Assembly (NCBI GenBank): GCA_009699025.1
Contig: WLOZ01000018.1
Span: forward strand, 1 to 13,749
DNA: 13,749 nt
Origin: Actinomycetota bacterium
Lineage (GTDB): Bacteria > Actinomycetota > Actinomycetes > S36-B12 > CAIYMF01
Direction: 5' to 3'
Shown here: positions 7,396 through 13,591 of the stretch, one piece after another
Layout of the letters: the number at the start of each line of letters is the position of its first letter
Position numbering within the stretch: position 1 is the stretch's first letter
Position numbers and translations under genes: made by a program
The notes under the pieces: model-generated
Seen by the model: the letters and a program-made list of their open reading frames with translations, nothing else
Database searches by the model: none
What the model was told of the DNA's origin: nothing

Positions 7396-7704
7396 CTACT
7401 GCTCGGCCGGGAAGACTGAGTCAACCCGCCTGACGGACATACTCACGATGAAGGCCTTGGGCTCGTCTCCGATGACCACTGCACGCCGGTCTGAGGCGCG
7501 GTATCGAGCCTCCTGCTCCTCGGGCGTGCCCTCCCCGACGAACTCTCGCAGCCACACGAACGTGGAGTTCGCACGGTCAACCCACGCACCGCGAACGGGC
7601 AGGCCGAACTCCTCATGCAGGGGAACGATTTTGTCGTGAAAGAGCACCAGCCAGGCGTCCATGGTGCCCGGAACGATCTCGTAGGTGCGATGCTCGATGG
7701 TCAC
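7396..7704 (-). CDS. NIPSNAP family protein
   Basis: A 102-residue protein beginning [19 protein letters not shown], with a central [17 protein letters not shown]. This is the typical dimeric alpha/beta-barrel (ferredoxin-like) NIPSNAP domain in single-domain form. Molecular function is not established for bacterial members; they often sit in catabolic operons with dehydrogenases or ligases. The GTG at 7702-7704 is preferred because a GAGGAA ribosome site lies about 6 bases upstream and the protein then starts at the domain boundary. A GTG 7 codons further upstream (7723-7725) is possible but would add a short charged extension. It is the first gene of the minus-strand operon; its promoter must lie in the 7705-7832 divergent region, with a perfect dyad 35 bases upstream of the start. 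Confidence 0.78.
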   Translation of the reverse strand: MTIEHRTYEIVPGTMDAWLVLFHDKIVPLHEEFGLPVRGAWVDRANSTFVWLREFVGEGTPEEQEARYRASDRRAVVIGDEPKAFIVSMSVRRVDSVFPAEQ

Positions 7705-7738
7705 AGGTTTCCTCACTCTGCTCACTCAGAATTCTGCT

Positions 7739-7763
7739 ACATATGCACACTGATTGCATATGT
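7739..7763. promoter_or_regulatory. Perfect 9-bp inverted repeat, candidate operator in the divergent promoter region
   Basis: The arms ACATATGCA (7739-7747) and TGCATATGT (7755-7763) are perfect inverted repeats around a 7-base spacer, AT-rich within very GC-rich surroundings. The dyad lies in the 128-base gap between the divergently transcribed NIPSNAP gene (start 7704) and the kinase gene (start 7833), 35 bases from the first and 70 from the second. This is the position expected for a regulator controlling both operons. The IclR protein encoded at 8780-9523 is the obvious candidate, since IclR regulators commonly act next to their own operon, but binding is inferred. I cannot place -35/-10 elements with confidence in either direction; the rest of the gap shows only the ribosome sites. 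Confidence 0.7.
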
Positions 7764-7832
7764 CACTACGAGAGGTTAACGTCGACCCGAAAGGCAGGTC
7801 AAGCCGACCCACCCCAAGGCGAGAAGGACGAC

Positions 7833-8783
7833 GTGAAGGAAACCCATCTCGATCTGGTCTCTCTGGGCGAGACGATGGCGACGTTCGTGCGGGCAGACAC
7901 CAGTGACTCGTACCGGCTCATCACCGCCGGGGCCGAGTCCAACGTCGCGGCCGGTATGGCCACGCTCGGTTGCCGCACGCAGTGGCACTCGCGGCTCGGA
8001 ACTGACGAACTCGGCGCATTCGTTGCTGACGCGCTTGCGGCTGCCCGAGTCGACGTCGTCGCCGAGCGCGACCCCGACCGCCCCACTGGTACAGCGGTCA
8101 AGGAGGTCAGTGCTACCGGGTCCCGCATGCGCTACTACCGCGCCGGCAGTGCGGCGAGCCGACTCGATCTACTTGACACCGGTCCGGCGCACAACGCGGC
8201 GCGACTGCATCTCACCGGGGTTACTCCCGCCCTGTCGCCCGAGAATCGCGAACTCATCGCTACGCTCATGTCCGAACGCGGCACAGGGACGAGTTTTGAC
8301 ATCAACTATCGGCCCACGCTCTGGTCCAGTGCCGAGCATGCGGCCTCGGTGCTCATCCCGCTGGCACGGTCAGCCGATCTGGTGTTCATCGGCGATGACG
8401 AGGCGCGTGCTCTGCTCGGCTCCGACGACATCAACGTGGTGGCGAGTGCCATCGGGATGCGTCCTAGCCAGGAGTTGGTACTCAAGCGGGGTCCCGCCGC
8501 CGCCGAACTGATGACCACCGATGACCGGGTTACCGAACCGGCACACCGCGTCGACGTGGTTGACCTCACCGGCGCGGGCGACGCGTTCGCAGCGGGTTAT
8601 CTGGCGGCAAGCGTCTGGGGCTGGCCTGCCCGTGCGAGACTGCGACTCGGGCACTTACTCGCCTCCCGGGTCGTCGGCGTGCTCGGCGACACCGTGCCCG
8701 GCATTGACCGGGCAGACCTAATCCAAGTCGCCGCAGACCTGGGGCAGAGTTGGCCGAACCCGATGGAGGAGACACAACCATGA
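7833..8783 (+). CDS. PfkB family 2-keto-3-deoxy sugar-acid kinase (KDG kinase-like)
   Basis: A 316-residue ribokinase-fold kinase. The C-terminal PfkB signature DLTGAGDAFAAGYL carries the anion hole and catalytic base D250. The N-terminal AGAESNVAAGMATLG, the WHSRLGTDELG and the MRYYRAGSAAS segment near residues 99-109 are characteristic of 2-keto-3-deoxygluconate kinases. It should phosphorylate a 2-keto-3-deoxy sugar acid at O6 with ATP in the cytoplasm. The expected substrate would be the product of the dehydratase at 1244-2332, and the product would feed the aldolase two genes downstream. The GTG start at 7833 is chosen for its AAGGA ribosome site and the normal family N-terminus; an ATG at 7743 lies inside the candidate operator and is rejected. 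Its TGA overlaps the IclR start (ATGA). Confidence 0.85.
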   Translation: MKETHLDLVSLGETMATFVRADTSDSYRLITAGAESNVAAGMATLGCRTQWHSRLGTDELGAFVADALAAARVDVVAERDPDRPTGTAVKEVSATGSRMRYYRAGSAASRLDLLDTGPAHNAARLHLTGVTPALSPENRELIATLMSERGTGTSFDINYRPTLWSSAEHAASVLIPLARSADLVFIGDDEARALLGSDDINVVASAIGMRPSQELVLKRGPAAAELMTTDDRVTEPAHRVDVVDLTGAGDAFAAGYLAASVWGWPARARLRLGHLLASRVVGVLGDTVPGIDRADLIQVAADLGQSWPNPMEETQP

Positions 8784-9523
8784 GTCAGACCTTGGACCGC
8801 GCCCTGCAGATCCTCGACTACGTCGGGGAAAAGCCACGGCGTATCGCCGAGATCGCAGACTTCCTCAGCGTCCATCACTCAACCGCACTTCGCTTTCTTC
8901 ACACTTTGCGCAATCACGGGTTCGTGCACGAGCTTCCCGACCACCGCTACCGACTCGGCGCGGCCATGTTCCGCCTGGGTTTCCAAGCACTTGACGGACT
9001 CGAACTGAGGTCAATCGCTCGACCCGCAATGGAAGGCCTGAGTACCACGACAGGTGAGACCGTGCACTTGGGTGCACTCGAGGACGGCGACATCGTCTAC
9101 ATCGAAAAGGTCGAGTCGCAGCATCCGGTACGCACCGTATCTCGCATCGGAGCGATCGCCACTCTGCATTGCGCTGCAGTATCCAAGGCAATCCTCGCGT
9201 TCCTACCCGAGGCGGAGTTCGACACGTTGCTGGCATCGCACGAGTTGACGAAGCGAACCGACCACACCCTCACGACACGAAAGGCACTGGAGGCTGATCT
9301 GGTGTTGACTCGCGAGCGCGGGTACGCGCTCGACGACGAGGAGAACGAGCCCGGCATCCACTGTGTGTCCGCGCCCATTTTCTCCGGCGACGGAGAGGTC
9401 GCCGGCTCGATGAGCGTGTCCACTCCGATCAGCCGGATCGACCGAGACGCGCTCCTCGGCTTCGTCCCCGGCCTCCTTGCCGCCACGAGGTCTACCTCGA
9501 GGCAACTGGGCTGGAACGGCTAA
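8780..9523 (+). CDS. IclR family transcriptional regulator
   Basis: A 247-residue regulator with the two-part IclR architecture. The N-terminal winged helix-turn-helix spans about residues 5-60 (RRIAEIADFLSVHHSTALR holds the recognition helix; RYRLG closes the wing). The C-terminal effector-binding domain follows, with HLGALEDGDIVYIEKVES and the late signature GIHCVSAPIFSGDGEVAGSM. IclR proteins bind palindromic operators as dimers or tetramers and usually respond to a pathway metabolite. The ATG at 8780 overlaps the kinase stop (ATGA) and has a GGAGGAG ribosome site at 8765-8771. Its location between a kinase and an aldolase gene suggests it senses a sugar-acid intermediate. Likely targets are the dyads at 7739-7763 and 10197-10228. 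Whether it represses or activates cannot be told. Confidence 0.9.
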   Translation: MSQTLDRALQILDYVGEKPRRIAEIADFLSVHHSTALRFLHTLRNHGFVHELPDHRYRLGAAMFRLGFQALDGLELRSIARPAMEGLSTTTGETVHLGALEDGDIVYIEKVESQHPVRTVSRIGAIATLHCAAVSKAILAFLPEAEFDTLLASHELTKRTDHTLTTRKALEADLVLTRERGYALDDEENEPGIHCVSAPIFSGDGEVAGSMSVSTPISRIDRDALLGFVPGLLAATRSTSRQLGWNG

Positions 9524-10107
9524 TGCACCTTCGCACTGTCGCGATCTTGCGCGCCTTCGACCCGGACAAGTCGCGCGAGCTCGCACTGCGCTGCTGGGAG
9601 ATCGGCATTGATCTAGTCGAGGTGCCCGTCCAAGGTGAAGCGGGCTGGGCCTCGCTGACGGCAGTGTCCGGAGTCGCGGATGGGCGATCTTTCGGTGCAG
9701 GCACCGTGCTCACCGCCGAGGATTCGCGCCGAGCCACCACCATCGGGGCCTCGGTGATTATCAGCCCAGGCATCGAGGCCGCGGTGGTCGAGGCTGCCAG
9801 AGAAGCCGGTGCGACGCCGCTGCCCGGAGTGATGACCCCGACCGACGTGACACTCGCGCACTCCTTGGGGCTGACGGTGTGCAAGCTTTTCCCGGCGTCA
9901 CAGGTGGGGCCGCAGTGGATCACACACATCCGCGGCCCGTTCCCGACCATGCGATTCGTGGCCGTCGGCGGAGTCGATCACCTCAACGCCGGCGACTACC
10001 TGCGGGCCGGCGCCGCGGGCGTCGGGTTCGGGTCGAGTATCGAGCAGGTCTTGGCGGCCCCAGACCCAGCCGGGATCATCGCCGGACTGCATGCGCTCAG
10101 TAGGTGA
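9523..10107 (+). CDS. 2-keto-3-deoxy-6-phosphogluconate/galactonate aldolase (KDPG aldolase family)
   Basis: A 194-residue class I aldolase of the Eda/DgoA family. It cleaves a 2-keto-3-deoxy-6-phosphosugar acid to pyruvate and glyceraldehyde-3-phosphate. The Schiff-base lysine is K121 in VCKLFPAS, the general-acid glutamate is E33 in VEVPV, R10 in AILRAF is the conserved substrate arginine region, and GAGTVLT, SPG and PGVMTPTD are family motifs. VAVGGV near residue 147 forms part of the phosphate site. The ATG start shares one base with the IclR stop (TAATG at 9521-9525), so it is translationally coupled. With the kinase and dehydratase it completes a DeLey-Doudoroff/Entner-Doudoroff-type lower route. 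Whether the gluco or galacto isomer is used cannot be decided; some members also cleave 4-hydroxy-2-oxoglutarate. Confidence 0.87.
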   Translation: MHLRTVAILRAFDPDKSRELALRCWEIGIDLVEVPVQGEAGWASLTAVSGVADGRSFGAGTVLTAEDSRRATTIGASVIISPGIEAAVVEAAREAGATPLPGVMTPTDVTLAHSLGLTVCKLFPASQVGPQWITHIRGPFPTMRFVAVGGVDHLNAGDYLRAGAAGVGFGSSIEQVLAAPDPAGIIAGLHALSR

Positions 10108-10160
10108 CGTGCGACTGCGCGCAAGACAGCACGACATACTGATGTAATGATGAGAACCCG

Positions 10161-10190
10161 TTGACTCGGCTACCTGAGGCTGAGTAGTCT
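10161..10190 (+). promoter_or_regulatory. Candidate vegetative promoter for the ETF-GMC operon
   Basis: TTGACT (10161-10166) matches a -35 box in 5 of 6 positions. TAGTCT (10185-10190), 18 bases later, fits the TAnnnT core of a -10 box. Transcription would begin near 10197, at the edge of the repeated TATGC site and about 40 bases before the GTG start of the ETF beta gene. The rest of the 129-base gap (10108-10236) shows no convincing terminator hairpin after the aldolase gene, so read-through from the kinase operon may also supply transcript. Confidence 0.5.
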
Positions 10191-10196
10191 TCTGCA

Positions 10197-10228
10197 CTAT
10201 GCGCTATCAATATGCGCATGTTGCATAG
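10197..10228. promoter_or_regulatory. Candidate operator with TATGC/GCATA dyads upstream of the ETF genes
   Basis: CTATGC (10197-10202) and GCATAG (10223-10228) form a perfect 6-base inverted repeat. Inside it TATGC (10211-10215) and GCATA (10223-10227) form another with a 7-base spacer, and TATGCGC is directly repeated at 10198-10204 and 10211-10217. The same TATGC/GCATA half-sites make up the perfect dyad at 7739-7763, though the spacing between half-sites differs by 2 bases. The site lies at the predicted transcription start and ends at the ribosome site, a position suited to repression. It is probably bound by the same regulator, perhaps the IclR protein (inference). Confidence 0.5.
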
Positions 10229-10236
10229 GAGGGTAC

Positions 10237-11001
10237 GTGAAAGTCCTGGTCTGCGTGACCCAGACACTGGAGGTCTCGACCTACATCGAGTTGACCCCCG
10301 ATGGCCGCTCCCTCGATCCCGCATTTGCCACGGCACTGGTCAACGAGGCCGACCTGTGCGCAGTCGAGGAGGCACTCGCACTCGTGGAGGCAGCCGGTGG
10401 TGGCGAGGTAGTGCTCGTCAGCGTCGGCGAGGACGCTGCTGAGGAAGCCCTTCGGTCGGCACTGTCGCTCGGACCCGAGCGTGCGGTGCGAGTGTGGGGC
10501 GAGGGTGTCGTGTTAGCCGACACCCGCTCGATTGCCGCAGCACTGCTGGCCTGCGTTGAGTCTGAGGCACCCGATCTCGTGCTCACTGGAGTCCAGGCCT
10601 CCGACACCGGTGCCCAATCGGTCGGGCCGGCACTCGCCGCTATGTGGGGCGTCGCGTGTGTGCCCGTGGGTCGACGGCTGTCGGCATCAGGATCGACCCT
10701 TCAACTCGAGCGTGAATTCGAGGCCGGACTCGTCGAACGTGTGGAGGTTGATCTTCCCGCGCTGGTCACCGTTCAGGTCGGTGCCAACACCCCCCGCTAC
10801 GGCAGCTTCAAGGACAAGATGCGCGCGAAGAAAGCAGACATCAGCGTGGTACAGCCGTTGGCATTGCCCCCGTCGCGAATCACGCTGGCTCGAATGGAGG
10901 TAGCCCCCACCGGCTCCCATCGTTCACTCGAACTCATCGAGGGTGGGCCATCCGCTGTCGCCACGCGAATCATGGACCTAGTGAGGGAGGCCCAATCGTG
11001 A
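10237..11001 (+). CDS. etfB: Electron transfer flavoprotein beta subunit
   Basis: A 254-residue ETF beta subunit, which binds AMP and forms the docking surface of the soluble FAD-containing ETF heterodimer. It shows the beta-subunit start MKVLVCV, the GVQASDTGAQSVGP nucleotide-binding loop (from about residue 116), and the conserved NTPRYGSFKDKMRAKK block. Odd point: in this block the recognition-loop leucine that docks on acyl-CoA dehydrogenases (human L195, in TLPN) is replaced by F191, and the flanking sequence is SFKD. The start is GTG 10237 with a strong AGGAGGG ribosome site at 10227-10233. Its stop overlaps the alpha-subunit start by 4 bases (GTGA). It is first in an operon with ETF alpha, a GMC oxidoreductase and a small partner; no ETF-dependent acyl-CoA dehydrogenase is encoded in the window. 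Confidence 0.92.
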   Translation: MKVLVCVTQTLEVSTYIELTPDGRSLDPAFATALVNEADLCAVEEALALVEAAGGGEVVLVSVGEDAAEEALRSALSLGPERAVRVWGEGVVLADTRSIAAALLACVESEAPDLVLTGVQASDTGAQSVGPALAAMWGVACVPVGRRLSASGSTLQLEREFEAGLVERVEVDLPALVTVQVGANTPRYGSFKDKMRAKKADISVVQPLALPPSRITLARMEVAPTGSHRSLELIEGGPSAVATRIMDLVREAQS

Positions 11002-11939
11002 CTCGCTCCCTAGTCCTCGCCGAGGTGGTCGATGGCGTTCTCGCTCCGGTCACGGCCCAGGCCGTAACCGCTGCCGTGAGTCTCGGCGGCGAAGTCATAC
11101 TCGCTCTGGTTGCTCAGGATCCACAGGCGCTTGTCCCCGACGCGTCGCTCACAGGTGTCACCGAGATTGTCACGGTCACCGTGCCAGGATCGGACCGCGA
11201 TCACGAGCAGTCTCTCGCTGCCGCCGCCGCACTCGTGGCTGATGTCCAGCCCGACCAGGTCATCGCGGGATTCACCATTCGCTCCTCCGCCTTCGCCGCT
11301 GCTCTCGGGCACGTGCTCGACCTCGGCGTCATCACCGATGCCATCGCCGTGTACCGAGACGACTCGCAGAACTTGGTGGCGACGCGGTCAATCTATGCCG
11401 GAAGGGTCCTCGCCCACGTGGTCATTGACGGCTCCAGACCCGGAATCGCGCTGGTGCGTCCGTCGGTCTGGGAACCGGCAGAGCCCGGTGGCTCGCCGGT
11501 TGTGCGCGCGCTCACGGTTGAGATTCCCTCATCACGAGTGCGCTCGATCGAACTCGTGCGGCCGTCCGGCGATGTCGACCTCAGCAACGCCGACGTGATT
11601 TTTTCGATCGGTCGAGGTGCGGGCAGCCAAGAGAGCGTAGCGAACTTCGCACAGATGGCCGCAGCCCTCGGTGTCGCGGTGGGGGCCTCGCGGCCGATCG
11701 TCGATGCGGGGTGGCTGCCGGCCGCGCATCAGGTGGGGCAAACCGGCTCCACCGTGAAACCGCGTCTCTACGTTGCTTTCGGCATCTCCGGTGCGCTGCA
11801 CCACCTAGCGGGAATGCAGAACAGCCACACCATCGTGGTCGTGAACTCCGACCGAAACGCACCGCTCTTCAACAACGCCAACATCGGCGCCGTTGAAGAC
11901 ATCCATGACGTCATCGAGCAGCTCGCGTTGCTTGCGTAG
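10998..11939 (+). CDS. etfA: Electron transfer flavoprotein alpha subunit
   Basis: A 313-residue ETF alpha subunit carrying the FAD domain. FAD-contact residues align with human ETF alpha at a constant offset of 17: R232 (R249), T249 (T266) in QVGQTG, H269 (H286), N283 (N300) and D301 (D318), judged from memory of the human protein. The usual GAIQH is GALHH here, so the glutamine before the FAD histidine is H268. Together with the beta subunit it receives one electron at a time from flavin dehydrogenases and passes them on, usually to ETF:quinone oxidoreductase, which is not encoded here. The GTG start overlaps the beta-subunit stop and has GAGGGAGG upstream. The GMC gene follows after 26 bases, so the two are almost certainly cotranscribed. 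Confidence 0.93.
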   Translation: MTRSLVLAEVVDGVLAPVTAQAVTAAVSLGGEVILALVAQDPQALVPDASLTGVTEIVTVTVPGSDRDHEQSLAAAAALVADVQPDQVIAGFTIRSSAFAAALGHVLDLGVITDAIAVYRDDSQNLVATRSIYAGRVLAHVVIDGSRPGIALVRPSVWEPAEPGGSPVVRALTVEIPSSRVRSIELVRPSGDVDLSNADVIFSIGRGAGSQESVANFAQMAAALGVAVGASRPIVDAGWLPAAHQVGQTGSTVKPRLYVAFGISGALHHLAGMQNSHTIVVVNSDRNAPLFNNANIGAVEDIHDVIEQLALLA

Positions 11940-11965
11940 CCAACGCACCAGGTCGGGAGGATCTC

Positions 11966-13591
11966 ATGAGCACGAAAGATGTACCGGACGTACTCATCAT
12001 CGGCGCGGGTGCGTCAGGTGGCATTGCCGCCAAACATCTTGCCGAGGAGGGCCTCAGCGTCGTCATCCTCGAACAAGGGAACTGGGTCGACCAGAGCGAC
12101 ATGCCCGGGCTGCGCCCGGAGTACGAGTTGCTGGGCGGTGGACCGTGGCATCCCAACCCGAACGTGCGCAACCGCCCCGAGGATTACCCGATCAACCTCG
12201 ATGACAGCGTCGCAACCGTCGGGATGTTCAACGGTGTCGGCGGAAGCACGGTGCTCTACGCCAGTTGCTGGTGCCGGGCTAAGCCGTCCGACTTTCGCGT
12301 GCGCACTCTCGACGGAGTTGCCGACGACTGGCCACTCAGTTACGAGGAGCTCGCTCCCTACTACCAGCAGGTCGAGTACGAACTCGGGATCTCCGGCCAG
12401 GCAGAGAATCCCGCCTACCCGGCGGGCTACGTGCCGCCCCTGCCGTCACTGCCCATCAATATGGCCGGACGTGTGATGGCACAGGGTATGAACAAGTTGG
12501 GCTGGCACTGGTGGCCCGGCTACAACTCGATCGCCTCCCGCGACCACAGGCACCAGAAGCAGTGCCAGCGTCTGGGCGTGTGCATGTTCGGCTGCCCCGA
12601 GGGTGCCAAGGGCTCGAGCGACGTCGCCCTCATCCCCGATGCTCTGGCGCACGGCGCCCGACTTGAGACTGGTGCGCGCGTCGCTCACATCACTCTCGAC
12701 GACAACGGTCGCGCCAATGGCGCCATCTACTTCAAGGACGGCAAAGAACACTTCCAGCCAGCCAAGGTCGTGCTCATCGGCGCCAACGGAATCGGAACCC
12801 CGCGGCTGCTGCTGATGAGCGAGTCCAACCGATTCCCAGATGGCCTTGCAAACAGTTCGGGCCTGGTGGGTAAGCGGTTCATGACGCATCCATTCGGTAC
12901 GTCGGTCGGTCTGTACGAAGACGATCTCGAGGACTGGGTCGGTCCCACCGGCGAAGCAATCGAGTCGATGCAGTTCTACGAGACCGATACCTCGCGCGGG
13001 TTCGTGCGCGGCAGTAAGTGGCACATCATCCCGTCGGCCGGCCGGCCGCTCGGCATGATCAACCGCTTCACGATGGGAGAGGACGGTGTCGCCGATGAGC
13101 CGTTCTGGGGTGATCAATTTAACTCGCGAATGAGGTCGTCCATCGGTCACCTCATCGAGTGGATGATCATGCCCGACGATCTGCCCGAGGAGACGAACTT
13201 CATCTCGCTCGACCGGTCGATGACCGACTCCGACGGACTCCCCGCGGCCAAGGTCACCTACGTGACATCCGAGAACACCCATCGTCTGGTCGACTGGAAC
13301 CTCCAGCGAAGTCTCGAGGCCCACGAGGCCGCAGGTGCCACCAAGGCGTGGATCACCAACCGCAACAACCCCTCATGGCACAACCTCGGGACCGCGAAGA
13401 TGGGCAACGATCCGCAGACCTCGGTCGTTGACCGATGGGGCCGAAGCCACGACGTCCCCAACCTCTACATCATTGACGGAAGTCAGTTTCCGACGGCGAC
13501 GGGGGTCAATCCCACCGCAACCATCAGTGCGTTGGCGAAACGAACGGCGACCTACATCGCCAACAACCGCGACCAGGTGGTGGCGTGGTGA
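11966..13591 (+). CDS. GMC family FAD oxidoreductase with a cysteine cluster (sugar/alcohol dehydrogenase type)
   Basis: A 541-residue glucose-methanol-choline oxidoreductase. The FAD-binding GAGASGG with ILEQG lies at the N-terminus (about residues 12-37). The catalytic pair is H472 (in SWHNLGTAKMG) and N515 (in TGVNPTATI). The segment CQRLGVCMFGCPEGAKGS has C200, C206 and C210, at the position where gluconate/glucose dehydrogenase large subunits carry cysteines, some of which bind a 3Fe-4S cluster. No signal peptide or membrane segment is seen, so it appears cytoplasmic. It should oxidise an alcohol group of a sugar, sugar acid, polyol or glycoside. The ATG has a GGGAGG ribosome site at about 11955-11960. 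Its stop overlaps the small-subunit start (GTGA at 13588-13591), and ETF genes precede it, suggesting ETF as electron acceptor. Confidence 0.9.
   Translation: MSTKDVPDVLIIGAGASGGIAAKHLAEEGLSVVILEQGNWVDQSDMPGLRPEYELLGGGPWHPNPNVRNRPEDYPINLDDSVATVGMFNGVGGSTVLYASCWCRAKPSDFRVRTLDGVADDWPLSYEELAPYYQQVEYELGISGQAENPAYPAGYVPPLPSLPINMAGRVMAQGMNKLGWHWWPGYNSIASRDHRHQKQCQRLGVCMFGCPEGAKGSSDVALIPDALAHGARLETGARVAHITLDDNGRANGAIYFKDGKEHFQPAKVVLIGANGIGTPRLLLMSESNRFPDGLANSSGLVGKRFMTHPFGTSVGLYEDDLEDWVGPTGEAIESMQFYETDTSRGFVRGSKWHIIPSAGRPLGMINRFTMGEDGVADEPFWGDQFNSRMRSSIGHLIEWMIMPDDLPEETNFISLDRSMTDSDGLPAAKVTYVTSENTHRLVDWNLQRSLEAHEAAGATKAWITNRNNPSWHNLGTAKMGNDPQTSVVDRWGRSHDVPNLYIIDGSQFPTATGVNPTATISALAKRTATYIANNRDQVVAW

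Noticed and set aside
3009..7704. Interpretation as a fluoroacetate or organofluorine pathway because of the FlK-like gene
   Set aside because: No dehalogenase or fluoride exporter is in the window, and the FlK gate phenylalanine is not conserved; FlK-like proteins are widespread.
7743..7832. Start of the kinase at ATG 7743
   Set aside because: This ATG is part of the inverted repeat, has no ribosome site, and would add 30 residues not seen in the family; GTG 7833 has AAGGA just upstream.
10108..10236. Terminator or small RNA between the aldolase and ETF genes
   Set aside because: Only an imperfect short stem (CTCGGC ... GCTGAG at about 10165-10184) without a T-run is seen; the region is better explained by promoter and operator elements.
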